Positions 49,801-61,582 of a DNA stretch of 64,000 bases are shown one piece after another. Under the pieces are notes generated by a model. It searched no databases. It saw only the letters and a program-made list of their open reading frames with translations, and was not told where the DNA came from. A program made the translations under genes and the position numbers. Source of the DNA: Sphagnum compactum (lineage: Eukaryota > Bryophyta > Sphagnopsida > Sphagnales); assembly GCA_965153455.1 (NCBI GenBank), contig OZ234494.1, positions 23,560,001 through 23,624,000 of the forward strand, in the 5' to 3' direction. The first letter of the stretch is position 1; every line of letters begins with the position of its first letter.

Positions 49801-51996
49801 TGGTTTTCCAAAAAATAGTGTCTGGGTGGCCCACATGGAAACTGACCCTTTGTCAGATGCAGGACAGATGCACCAGTTGACACCCTAGAAACTGTAAATC
49901 ATGCCCACAACTCATTTACAGTTAGGTCAACGTGGGTGCTTAATTCATTTCATGGATCCTCTTATTAGAACTGGATTGCAATCTAAATTCAGGAAAGGGG
50001 ATGACTAACTTGTGTAGTCTGGAAAGACAATGCATCCTTAATTGGATTCAATGCAATCTACCCAAAACCACTTCGTCCATTAGTAGCACTGATGAAACAC
50101 AGTAACTTTGGCTTCTACAGCCTGAAGATTGGGATGAGGAGGAGGATGGTGAGTGGTCAGCACCGACAATTCCCAACCCTGACTACAAGGGCCCTTGGAA
50201 GCAGAAGGTTTGATGCCAGGAACACTTGTGTGCCGGTTTTTCTAACTTCTGATTTCCCAACATTGTTATGCTTTCAATATCATCTGTCCAGTTCCACTGC
50301 ATTTACAATTGCCAACATGTGCTCTCATGAAGTAATTTTCTCTTTGCAGAAACTTAAGAACCCCAACTTCAAGGGGAAGTGGAAGGCTCCCTTGATCGAT
50401 AATCCAGGTACCCAACATTGACTCTGGTCAAAAACTGGTCTGTTAATTTGTGTTGATTTGTTTTTACCTCAATCCTTTTGATGTCAGGAATCCTTACGAT
50501 GTTCCCTCTGGCTCTCAACAGATTTTGAAGATGATCCAGATATCTATGTCTTTGCTCCCTTGAAGTATTTTGGAATTGAACTATGGCAGGTATGTGATTC
50601 AGTCCTTTCAACTCTTCTTGCATGAAAAATTGATGTTTTGGGGTTGAAGGCAAACGATTCATGAACCAATATCAATACATATCCAATGTCATGTAGTGGC
50701 CAAGAAGACCATGACCCTGAGTGGTAGCTGAAGTGCTAAATACTGAGTAATTTTTTTTGTCTTGTTAGGTCAAGGCAGGATCAATATTTGACAACATTTT
50801 GATAACTGACGATCCCGATTATGCCAAGACTTTTGCAGAACAGACTTGGGGTAAATTCAAAGAGGTATGTTCTGTGAGATACTTTTTATGATGTAGTTTT
50901 TGGCCTTAAGCAACATTTACTGTGGCATTGGTCCGATTGTTGAGGTCTTGTTTGCCTGCAAGTGGAACTACTCCAAGAGTCTGATGGGATGAATATTTTG
51001 GAATGGACAGGCTGAGAAGTTAATGTTTGAAAGTGAGAATCAGAAACAAGAAAAGCAGGTATGGAGCATCCTAGCCCTGTAGGCACTTTCAACTGCATTC
51101 TCTTGCTTCCTGTGTGACTCGATTGCTGCCATCATTGTTGAGTAACTGAAAATGATCTGGAACATGTCATGGTACATGTTTGAATTCATGGGTGTATGTG
51201 ATTTCAAATATTTCTTGTTGACCACAGCCATGTGTTGGTTCTTTTAGACAGCATTACTGTTGGGAATGCCCTATAATATTACTCCCTTACCATGTGGGGG
51301 AATTGGATTCTGTTTCATGGATTTTGACAGGATTTGGCTGATGATGTGGAGGATGACAACAATCTTGGTGATGATGAGGACAACCCTGTAAGTTTCCAAC
51401 TACATGGCCCCTCCTTTGTAATGTAGTTATACTGACATTTGCACATTGGTTTGCTGTAATGCCTCATGTAGTTGCTGCCCCACCATTTCCTTGCATGGTT
51501 CTTTGATTTGTATACAAGTGTGCTTACATTTTGCTCGATTCCTTTTTATTTAGCTTTCCAGTATGTTGTCTTTGTTCATTACCAGAAACTTTTCTTGTCA
51601 ATTCTGGGAACCTGATATTCAAATCTGAAGTAAAATGCTTCAGCTAAAAATATTAAACTTTTGTAGACTTCAAATTTAACTCACAGCATCTGGTGTACCA
51701 TAACAATATTATTTACACTCACTGCAAAGAGCTGATTTAGGTCAGTAGATGGTATTGGCATTGTCACACTTGTACGCAATGAAAAGTCATATTGGCCATG
51801 ATGTTTCTTGGCTTTATCATACATGTTTGATTGGCTCATGCTTGGTGCTCAGGTTGACAGTGTTTTTAAAAACACTTGAGGCTTTGAATGTACCCATTCG
51901 ACATTCTAGTGTGTAGTTTTGGAGAACTTGGGGTGAAATAGTGGAGTGAATGAGTGGTTGATCCTCGTGTTGGTGCAGGATCATGATGAACTGTGA
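46805..51996 (+). CDS. CRT: Calreticulin, ER lumen Ca2+-binding lectin chaperone, 13 exons (one 1-nt frameshift)
   Basis: Binds monoglucosylated glycoproteins and stores Ca2+ in the ER. Exons: 46805-46910, 47401-47508, 47724-47913, 48227-48484, 48605-48661, 49270-49317, 50121-50207, 50350-50407, 50522-50589, 50769-50864, 51011-51058, 51331-51387, 51979-51996. All introns are GT-AG. Total is 1199 nt, one short of 400 codons. Signal peptide is residues 1-26. The globular domain shows [16 protein letters not shown] (105-120) and IMFGPDICG (136-144), the two calreticulin signatures. The P-domain has [40 protein letters not shown], then [15 protein letters not shown]-type and KGPWK/KGKWKAP repeats. 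The acidic C-domain is short and the last exon codes DHDEL. In exon 4 the frame breaks after the A-run 48331-48334, because one base is missing. All else is intact, so a sequence error or a recent lesion is likely. Confidence 0.95.
46809..46816. promoter_or_regulatory. G-box palindrome over codons 2-4 of calreticulin
   Basis: CCACGTGG directly follows the start codon. G-boxes bind plant bZIP and bHLH factors, including those of the ER stress response, but this one is inside coding sequence and may be coincidental. Confidence 0.3.
49473..49848. mobile_element. Tourist/PIF-Harbinger-like MITE in calreticulin intron 6
   Basis: The left end reads GGGTCAGTTTCCATGTGGC and the right end is its inverse; the similarity continues through a CCCACTATTTTCTGG-like part for about 40 bp. 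The element is 376 bp with no coding sequence. Flanks are TTA on the left and TTT on the right, one change from a TTA target duplication. It lies in the 803-bp intron between exons 6 and 7 and makes up nearly half of it. An internal CCCACCCACCCACTATTTTC copy suggests a nested rearrangement. Confidence 0.75.
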
Positions 51997-52676
51997 GTGC
52001 AAGTGGTGTTGTTGTTGGGTCCATGCCATGTGATATGTTTGACTACAGACAAGCTTAAGGCTGCCGGGTAGCCATTCCACCCACAGTATTTTTGGCAGTA
52101 TAATATCAGGGCACTTGGTTGTGATAGTTAGCATCTTTAATCTTGACCTTGTTACTAAATTCGGATTGATGGACAAGTCATCTCATGGTTTCCAATAGTA
52201 TTTTTCTCTGGGTTGGGTTTTGTACAATCTAGTTTCCTTACAAAAAATTAACATGAACTAGTGCTGGTGGGAGATTTGTGCTGCTAAATAGTGCCTGCAA
52301 TTTGAACTTATCACAAAATCAAGAAAACCAAGTTGCATGACCAGATTTTGTGGCCAACTTCAATATAGTGCAGCAAAATAGAACATACTGCAAATTGGCT
52401 ACTAGGTGACATGTAGGTCCTGACACTAAACTTGGATTAACATCTTGTTTAAACTCGAGACCTGTTCCAATTTTTCTTTTGGTTTTCCTTTTCATCTTCT
52501 TTTTAGGTGCTGTTTGAAGTGAGCTATAGTTGCAGCAACCATAATGACTCTCCCTCTTCTTCTTCCCAACTTGGGATGATTGTCTCACATTGGTCCTTAA
52601 AAGTTTATGGGACATGTAAATGACTGCCATTGTGCCTTGGCATTGCTTAGCTTCTGAGCTAGCCTTCCTACAGAGG
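51997..52676. other. Calreticulin 3' untranslated and downstream region
   Basis: Follows the HDEL stop. Probably 3' UTR and terminator sequence. No other feature seen. Confidence 0.4.
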
Positions 52677-55600
52677 TGGGTTCAGACCAGTTTTGGCCAA
52701 TTCTCTCCTTTTTTATGAGAATTGTCAGTTTGCATACTTCTCAACACTTGAGAGAACTGACCCCATTCTTTAAAAAAAATTAGTTTAGACTTTTGATACC
52801 CGATCAGGGTATCATATTTAATTTTTTTTTTTAATCAAGCCCAGTTCTCAAATAGGACGATTCTCAGAAATGTGATAACAGTTGGTTTTCATACTCCATT
52901 TTCATGATTTGGATCTGCAGTATATTCATTTTAAAAAAATAAATTTAGAAATAATTGAAAAGTAAAAGCAAATTTGTGTAAAGAACAATGAAAATGTTAC
53001 ACAATTTTTTTAACAATAAACTATATCTCCAAAATCTCTTCTTAAAAATGTTTTTAGAAATTTCTTTAACTATTCTAACTTTGTATTAGTTTCAATTAGT
53101 TTCATTAAACTTAAAAAGGATTTACAACTAATCTTAAGGTCATTAGGCTAATTTTTGTTCAAAAAAATAATTTTATTTAAGCTATTTGATTGTAAATGTC
53201 ATCTCCTAAGAGTATCAAGTATTCCTGCCCAAAAAAAGTTCTTTTAAAAAAAACTAACAATGCCTAAAATTTGACAAGCAAGGCAATTAATTATAGGAAA
53301 CATAATTTCATGCTTCTCTCACTATTGAAGATGTAATTTCATGCTTCTCTCACTATTGAAGATGAGATTTGACATTTTTCACACCTACTTAAAACCTCTT
53401 GGAAATTAAAAGTTCCCTACTAACAAGTTCTTTCTTTGGTTCATTTGTGGGTATTATCATCTCAAAAATGTCCAAATTGCAATTTTCACGAATAGTGTTA
53501 TTTTTAAACAAGAGGTGCAAATTATGATGACATTTTAACAAAATGGGACACAAGGTTTTTTTTTATCATTTTTTCAACAATGGCTTTGTTTTGCTCATGG
53601 CAAATAAATGAGGACAGTAAACCTAAGTTTTTGACCTTAGGATCCAACATCAAAAACATGTTATGAGCCTTTTTTTTTTCATATTTTTTCAAAAAGAAAA
53701 AAATCTAAAACATCATGGATATCTTTTTTGTTGTTAAAGGCCAAACAACCTAACTCAAGAGCAACAATGAATTCCTCTTTCATAAAATTATCAAATTAAA
53801 TTGAAATTCATGTTTTTTCTTTCAAATTCAAAGAAATGAAGATGACAAAATTTAAAGCATCATTTAACAACCAATGATTTTTTAATTAAGAATTTGAGCA
53901 AACAAAATTCGGGAAAAGATATTAATAATGATTTGAGTGTCATGTCAAAGGAGGAGGAATTTGTGAATCATCCTTGAATAAAAATCTACATGTTATAATA
54001 ATTTTTAATTTCTTTTTCAAATTGTAATGCCTCTAAAAATGGATAATGTTTTTGGCAAATTTGCAAAAGAGAAAATAATTTGTTAAAACTTACTATTAAT
54101 TAAAACTAATAGCAAAAATTGTAACATAAATCAAATTAAGAAATTACCTTATTTTCACTCAAATATTCAACTTCCCTAGGGCCAAACTAGATTCAAAACA
54201 TGCATTGTTCCATTCTTGTTGACCTTTCTTAGAGTTTTTGGGCCATGTTATGCACTTTTGCAAATCTTCTTGTGTAGTATTAATAGAAACATATGAAGTG
54301 TTTACAATTTTTTTCATTTGTTGTAACATATTGACAGCCCTTAAAAAATGCATGCTTAAATTAACTACTTTGATAACTTTCCTCCAAACTTAAAATGTTT
54401 GAGCTTACGCAATGATTGTTTTTAATGTAACAATCATTATGTTTAAATTAGATCTCTCATATTTCACATAAATAATAATTCTTTCTAAAGTTATTTTTCT
54501 AATAACTCAATCAAACTTTTTGCCAAAGTTTTCCCAAGAATATCTATAGCTTCAAAAAGACCAAATGTGACATGTTTTAATTGCCAATCAACTTCCAAAA
54601 AGTTAATCACAAGGGCAAATACCTCATGAACACCTTTTTACATTCAAAGATCAAAGCTTATTATTACGGAATTACATTTTGCTTGTGTTGATAAAACATA
54701 CATTTCTGTCCATAGACTTTCCATGCTTCATCCATAGATTTTTCACAAATTGCATGGGTGGATGATTTTAATAATCAATGAGCCCATATCCTCAAGAAAC
54801 AATTTTAGCTACACATAATATATATGGACATGATCTTGGCAACACAAAAATTGACAACTGCATTACCAAATAGATTTGGTTTATTTTTCGTAATTTGACT
54901 ATTCATTTCCCCTTTCAAAGGACTATTCACTTCCTTCTCAAACATTTTTACAATAATAAAATGGTTTGCATTCACATTTTTTTCAATTTTATTATTCCGT
55001 TGTTATATTGTATAAGGTTAGGGTTATAAACAAAGATTGGATTATTGTATAGAGAATACATCTCATAGTTTGAAGGCATTTCACATCAACATCTTTGTTA
55101 TCATTCACACAGAAAATCCAACATAAAGAATTTTTATTGTGTGACTTCCAAATTATTCTTTGAGCATGTAATTTTTTGATTTTTTTTTGATTTTTTTTAC
55201 TATTTGTATTTAACTACTTTTTGTTTGAAGATTGGATTTTTTTTCACATTCTTGTAAGCATTTTTCTTCTAGTGTATCATTCATGAGCACTTCACATAAA
55301 TTTTCACTTATCATATTTTCATTTTCAAACATTTAGTCATTTTTAGTTTTCACAAAAAAATGTAGCACTTGGATGGAAAAGAAAAATCAAATAGATGTAT
55401 GATAAACCAAAACTTGCTCTACAACTTAAAATTTAAATATTTATGAAAATATTTACAAATTAATAAAATTCCTCTTCAATTTGTTTTTGCAAAAGTATGC
55501 AAATATAAGATGAATATGTTTTTGTTAATGTTCAACTTCTTTGAAAACTCTTGCAAGAAAGACAACAAAATTGTTATTAAACAATTAAGAAAAATCTTCT

Positions 55601-57114
55601 TGCAAAAAGAATAAATAGAAAATGAAAAAAGAACAATTGAAAAAACAGAAAATAAAGGGAAACAAAAATGAAAAAAAATCAAAAATCTGTTTTTTAAAAC
55701 AAAAAAAATGAAAAGGCTTACCTTTTTCTTTTTTGGTTTCTAATCGCAATGGAGTTCCACCACCTACATAAAGTGATGGGTGAGGCTAGTATGTTACCAT
55801 GGCACACGCAACATGATGATAACAATAAAAAAAACATGAGAAAATAACAACAATAACAAATGGGGGAATGGTGATGGTGGGTATTTAGTAAAAGGAGGCA
55901 ACAACAACAACACGATGGACCAACAATGCACCACTTGTAAGGTGATGGTGAAGGGGGTAAATCAGCAACACATGCAACACAATGGGAATAACAATTAGTA
56001 ATGTGAAGGAACAATTTAAAGGATTGTACAACACAAGAGGGAATGGCTTAGGCAAGATACTTGGTAGCACGACAAATAGTAGAACCAACAATGACAAATA
56101 GTCATAGTAGCACCAACACCATCAACAATGGAACAACACAAGAGAGCAATGCAAAGGAACAACATGAAGGAGTAAGAAGCACAAATCTTAATCAATATTA
56201 CAAAACGCTAAACCCACAAAGGGTTTTTATATGTTTAGGCATTGCCTCACTAGGTTTCTTACATCCTCTTCACTAAATTAACTTAAACTACTTTAATCTA
56301 ACTGGATCACTTTTGATTAAATTTTTAAATCCCTAGAAATATGTTTCACAATGTATTTTTGCTAGTCTAAAAGATGCGAAGTTATAAACTCGTAAAAATG
56401 TTCATCTTTTCCAAAAAGAAATGACACATGATCATGTAATACTTCTTAGGCTACAATGGTTATGAAATCTTATAAAATGTAATAATGGACTTTGCTTTTT
56501 TTCATCAATTTTTGGCCTATGTAAAAATCCATAAAGCTTTCATGAGACATTTAAATGATTTGTAAACATCTATTTGAAATTGTTAACCACATTTTTGACT
56601 TTTGTGGAAAAAAAAGAATTTTGTTCATTATAAGCTCAACATATGATGAATCCATTTACACATCCTTTATGTAATGTGACCTTGCAACTTGTATGCAATG
56701 AAAAATCCCTCATTTGGTGTAGAAAAGGCAACTTCAATCAATTTCAAGATTTTATCACACTAATTATATGACAATCACATACATGTCTTTTTTCATAAAC
56801 TTTAATAACAATTTGACATTGGACAAATTTGAATTCACAAGGGTGTTAAAAAAATGGCATTGTGATATAAAAATGAACCATTCTAACTTGCAAATACCTT
56901 ACTTTCCTTGATAATTAGATTTTGGGTTTTTCATAAAATTAACTTAGTTTCCAAAAAAAAAAAAAGTGATCAATTTTCATTAGATTAGTTCTCATTTGGA
57001 TGAAAACTATTGGTCCAATTCTCAAACCGGTTATCACCAAATGTGATACCAATCGGTTATCATTGTGAGAATTAGGGGTTCCCATGAAAACCGCTTAACA
57101 TTAGTTCGTACCCA
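52677..57114 (-). mobile_element. Decayed hAT-like DNA transposon, about 4.4 kb
   Basis: Ends are degenerate inverted repeats: TGGGTTCAGACC at the left and GTTCGTACCCA at the right. Further in, related AATTCTC, GATAACC and TGTGATA words are mirrored at 52840-52890 and 56990-57090. On the minus strand, about 54850 down to 54150, a transposase fragment can be read across frameshifts: VHEVFALVINFLEVDWQLKH, TFGLFEAIDILGKTLAKSLI, then NMLQQMKKIVNTSYVSIN and WNNACFESSLALGKLN. These match the hAT-like transposases common in plants as I remember them. Many stops make it inactive. No 8-bp target duplication was found. Confidence 0.65.
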
Positions 57115-58569
57115 ATTTTAATTCATACCACTTATTTGTTATGTGGTTTTGTGTAATTCTTGGCTTAATGCTTTCTAAAAAGATTTTAGGAATAAGGGGG
57201 AGTTGAGTATTTGGGACTATCAAAATTGTAAGAAAGGTCATAAAAACATATGTTTTCATTTTGAAAATCTTTTGTGAAGATTTGTTTTCATTGTTGAAAA
57301 GTCTATTTCAACATTTCATTTGGAAAGGCAAAATCAAACTAAAGGAAATGAACATTTACTTTATAGTGTAAATTTTACAACATTTATTTGGAAAAAAAAA
57401 ATCTTGCTATGACTTACAATTATATATATGTTTTTAATTATTATCTAAACATTTGTTCCCACTTCAAACCAAAATTGTACATTGAATTGAATATGCAATT
57501 AGAAATCATTAATGATGTAGTTATAATTAATTAAAAATAAATAAGAAAAAAATTACTTTATGTGTCAATGTTAATTATAATTTCCCTTTATGAAATGAAA
57601 CGTAATTTGCCAATATGATGTATATTGTACTTGGTTTCAAAAATATGAAATTGTGTTTGAACAAACCACAAAAGACTACAAACATATGGATTTCAACACC
57701 TAAAACATCGCACAAATGCAACCACATTTGATTCTATGAATGTTTTTAAAACAATGCATATCTTGACCCTTCTTTTTGATATTCAAACAAATGTGCAAAT
57801 TAGAAAAAATAAGGACTTTTACACAATAAGCAAACATGCCATATATTAATGATGGAAATAGGAACAAAGCCATGAATGTTCATAGAATCACAATGAATGT
57901 TACAAAACACAATGTAAGTTCCAAGGTGAATATGTTACAAAGATGATATTGATAAGGTCATAAATGAAATTACTGCACATTCTCAAATAAGGGTCTTCCA
58001 CCTCACATGCTTGAACTTTCCTTCACATGATCTTTAATATTTACCCATGGTGAAGCATGAGGTGACTATTATCTTGAACCTAAACATCCATAGATCACTA
58101 GGCATAGGAGGGACAGGGTGGTAGGTGTAAGATTCCTCCCTCTCTTAAGGAGTATGCATAGATCTCTCCTTTCATCTATGAGGGATATTCACTGGCATAA
58201 GGTGCTCTCCAAATATTCTACATAGAACTGTAACCATAAATCATTCCTTGTCCAGAGATGAGTCATCTTGACAATTCATCCATTCCCTAAACAATGAGAT
58301 TTTTCCCATATTAGAGAAATAAATCGTTTGATGAAAAGTTCCAAAATGACTACATCTTTCCAAGATTAATTTAGCATTATATAATTACTTAGCACAGCCT
58401 ACAGCCCACAAACCGAGCTATAGATTGATAGTATGCAAGTAACTAAGTGCTGGTGTCATTTTCACAGTGTACTCTCCAGAGGGCACCTTGTAACTAAGAA
58501 AGTTCCTTTTCTGCGAGGAACTTTCAACTTTCAGGTTTAGAATGTTCAGTAGCTGTGCTTTACCCATGG
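57115..58569. other. AT-rich intergenic sequence
   Basis: Nothing recognised. AT content falls toward 58000. Confidence 0.5.
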
Positions 58570-58572
58570 TAA

Positions 58573-58944
58573 GAGCATCTCCAACGGTGCTCAGTATGTA
58601 ACTCTGGATAGTAAAATTAAATGTCTAAGTTTAGCTGTGTTTTTTTAGCAACCCGACCGATAAAACTGTAACTGGACCAGCATATACATGGGGACTACTA
58701 ATAGCAAACCACCTGGATGAATCATTACAACCGACCAATAAGAAATACTGAGTCGCAGTCAGGTCCAATTCTTTACACTCTTTTTTGGAGGTGGACAATT
58801 GTGTTGTGCCTTTTACCAACCACGGCAAACTGCATGAATTTGGTGCAGAAAAACCAATTTTCTGAGCTAAATTGGCACATTTTGACTTGTTCACAATAAA
58901 TTTTACAGTCTGAAGTCACATACTGAGCACTGTTGGAGATGCTC
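58573..58944. mobile_element. PIF/Harbinger-like MITE, 372 bp, with TAA target duplication
   Basis: Terminal inverted repeats of about 33 bp: the left begins GAGCATCTCCAACGGTGCTC and the right is its inverse with few changes. A perfect TAA flanks it at 58570-58572 and 58945-58947, the typical target duplication of PIF/Harbinger. GAGCATCTCCAAC is a familiar MITE terminus in plants. Non-coding interior. Confidence 0.9.
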
Positions 58945-59031
58945 TAAAGCCCTTGGGGGAGGGCATTCTCAGAATGAGGGGCCTGCCTCGAGGAGTCCCG
59001 TTATGCTGAGAATGCCCTCTCCCTAGGGCTT
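58945..59031. mobile_element. Small hairpin element, about 87 bp, family member 2
   Basis: TAAAGCCCTTGGGGGAGGGC, ATTCTCAG is mirrored by CTGAGAATGCCCTCTCCC, TAGGGCTT around a loop of about 35 nt. It is homologous in design and sequence to 44588-44692. It directly abuts the TAA of the MITE, so the two insertions share or touch the same target. Confidence 0.8.
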
Positions 59032-60550
59032 CACCTAACACCAAAACCCCGGCCTAGCAAATGAGTCTGCGTGTCATTTTCTGAGAGGCGGAAGTGAGAG
59101 AAAGTCGGCGGTCGGTGGGGTCCGTAATGCTTGACTCATCGCACATTCGGTCGCAGATGTCGACTACCAGTCGACCCTACGCATTGCCGATGTGAGCCAA
59201 GTGTCGCCCTTGATCGAAACTGCGACTCAGCTTGCCGAAGACGTGTGACGACGCATCGTTTTTTCTGTCGCCGTCTAAGTTCTCCCCGAGCCAAGCCAAG
59301 CGATTGCTTCTCTATCGTTGGAATAGCTGACACATGCGTACCGATGATGGCGAAAGATGAGTATCTGTGCAGGTGTCAGCATGATTTCATTTCTAAGGGC
59401 TTGTGGGGACCATAGCTTGTATCGCAAATGCGGAGAAATATCGTGGCGACGAAAAATTGCGTTGTTTCCACCGGTTAGTACCTGGCTATGTACTCGTGCG
59501 TGCACGGGTTTGGAATTGGCCAAGTTTCTTGTTGCCATGAATTCCTGAATAAATTTTCTGCGATTATTGAGCCTTGTTCTCCCAACACCTACTATATTTT
59601 GATCTCTTCTGGTTCACTCTGATTTTGTTCATTTCCAGCTGCTCCAAATTGCGCTCGTTTTCATAAAATTGCAGCTAGACTTCATCCTTTCTTCGAGCCA
59701 ACTTGGTTGCGCTGGAAATTTAGGTGTTGTCGAGAAACGTGGAGTGCAGAGATTTGGATGGCAGGAGCAAGGACAGTTGGTTTCAGATGTGAATGACCTA
59801 GAGTATGTGAAATCGCGATTGATCTATAAGGTACTGCGATCTCTCAGATCGCTTCTCGTCTTGCCTCCTCTCTGCACTCTATTATGCCTTTGTCACAGTA
59901 CACCTTGTGTGAAAGTCAGGGCTAGCTTCCAATCCCAAGTCCAGGATCTCGTCCTGTGAAATTGGGGGGTCGTCCTTGGTTGCCTTCTTGAATTGTTAAT
60001 CCTTATCCTGTGAATCATGATACTTAAGATGTGCACGTGATGTGGAAGTCCTGGAAAGCCTCAGATTTAGCAAATTTCCCGGGAATGGATTCGAGTCTCG
60101 ACCTCGGGTTTCACGTCAGGCGGCTCTTAGAGACTTCCGATCAGTAATGGCTAACATGTCTGTAACATGTGAGCAGTTTATGTTCTCTCAATGAAGTGGT
60201 TGGAGAAAGGGATTCTAAGGTCTAAGGAGACACCAAGGACCCGAAGAATCACAGCAGAGAGAGAATTATGTTGTCCATTTATTGGTAATTGGTAATCCAT
60301 TGAAGGTCCTCTAAGTTTCAGGATGCTAGTTGTTGATTTCAAAAGAATTCGGCAATTTTGGAAAGTGATCTACCACACATCAGCAGCTATTGGGTTGGTC
60401 ACTAATTCTCTTGTTGTCTCCTACTTTTCTTGCTGCAGACGGATCATCTCAATTTTGCATTGTTTCACATTGAAAAGATCTTGATTTCCACCTTCTCTAC
60501 CCATTCACAAGCTCAAAAGGAATTGTCTTCATCACCATATCAGAATCATC
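59032..60550 (+). promoter_or_regulatory. Promoter and 5' UTR region of the GH53 gene
   Basis: GC rises at 59050-59540, with many CG dinucleotides, unlike the flanks. A plausible 5' UTR intron runs from CTATAAG|GTACTG (59831) to CTTGCTGCAG|AC (60438). The coding frame upstream of the ATG is closed by a TGA about 70 nt before it, so the reading frame does not extend into this exon. Inferred, with no TATA box assigned. Confidence 0.4.
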
Positions 60551-61582
60551 ATGGCATCAAGTCAAGGCATGCTACTTGGGCATGATCTCTCAACTGTGAT
60601 TCAATGTGAGAGGAATGGCACAAAGTACTTTGACTTCGACTTATCAAACCCCAAACCTCCTGAATCTATAATTGCTGCTCATGGTGCAAACCTAGTCCGC
60701 CTGCGATTGTGGGTCAATCCCCCTGCTGGATACAGTGACCTACCAAGTGTTCTTCAATTTTCCCGAAGAGCCAAGCAAGCCAACCTCAAAGTCCTTCTCT
60801 GTCTGCACCTCTCAGACTACTGGGCTGATCCAGGAAAGCAAACAACACCAGCTGCATGGCGTGACTTAGACTTTGACACTCTAAGTATAACTGTTAACAA
60901 CTATGTTGCTGATGTGATTGATGCTTTAAAGGCTCAAGGGACTCCTCCCTTCATTGTTGCAGTTGGCAATGAAGTTTCAAATGGAGTTTTATGGCCAATT
61001 GGGAGTCTCCACAACACCAAGTTCTTCACTGGTCTTCTGAAAAGTGGGCTAGCGGCTGTGAAGAGGCAAGGGATTGCTTCCATGATACATATCAACAATG
61101 GGCAAGATCAGGGCTTAGTTACCTGGTTCATGGACCTGATGCGTGCAAATCAAGTAGAATTTGATTACTTGGGCCTTTCTTTTTACTCTGGAGATGGTGC
61201 ATCACTGTCTGACCTAGAGTCCTCTCTAAAAGTGGTAGCAACTCGGTATAGAAAGCCTGTAGTGGTGGTTGAAACTGCTAATTTTTGGACAGCACCCAAT
61301 GAGTCTCCTAATGCTCAGGCTGCAGCATTAAGTGAGCTGCTTAAGGTTGTGAGCTCTGTGCCAGGAGATTTGGGACTTGGTGTTGTTTACTGGGAATCGG
61401 CATGGTTGCCTTTGGGTGAAGCTTACCCTGGTGAAGGGAACCACTTCTGGAATCGGTCATTGTGGGACAAACAAGGTCGACCTCTACCTGCCTTGAAATG
61501 TTATGAGCCTTATAGTAAGGGCCACCATGTACAGCCAATGGGAGCTAAACACCATTGGTTTCAAAGGCACGATGAACTGTAA
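60551..61582 (+). CDS. GH53 arabinogalactan endo-beta-1,4-galactanase, 343 aa, intronless, HDEL tail
   Basis: Cleaves beta-1,4-linked galactan, the side chain of pectic arabinogalactan I. GH53 core features are clear: GHDLSTV near the start, NLVRLRLWVNPP (47-58), LHLSDYWADPGKQTTPAAW (85-103) and VGNEVSNGVLWP (138-149) with acid/base Glu141. Then come INNGQDQGLVTWF (181-193), YLGLSFYSGD (206-215) and VVVETANFW with nucleophile Glu241. Length fits a bare catalytic domain. The domain starts about six residues after the ATG, so no signal peptide is present in this model. The protein nevertheless ends RHDEL. The CDS is one exon, in contrast to the 13-exon calreticulin. GH53 is chiefly bacterial and fungal and absent from Arabidopsis as far as I know, so gene transfer is an inference. 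Family assignment is firm; location in the cell is not. Confidence 0.9.
   Translation: MASSQGMLLGHDLSTVIQCERNGTKYFDFDLSNPKPPESIIAAHGANLVRLRLWVNPPAGYSDLPSVLQFSRRAKQANLKVLLCLHLSDYWADPGKQTTPAAWRDLDFDTLSITVNNYVADVIDALKAQGTPPFIVAVGNEVSNGVLWPIGSLHNTKFFTGLLKSGLAAVKRQGIASMIHINNGQDQGLVTWFMDLMRANQVEFDYLGLSFYSGDGASLSDLESSLKVVATRYRKPVVVVETANFWTAPNESPNAQAAALSELLKVVSSVPGDLGLGVVYWESAWLPLGEAYPGEGNHFWNRSLWDKQGRPLPALKCYEPYSKGHHVQPMGAKHHWFQRHDEL

Noticed and set aside
59669-59959. Upstream frame as a signal-peptide exon for the GH53 gene
   Set aside because: It begins with TTG, has no signal-like start, and splicing to 60439 leaves the GH53 frame off by one base.
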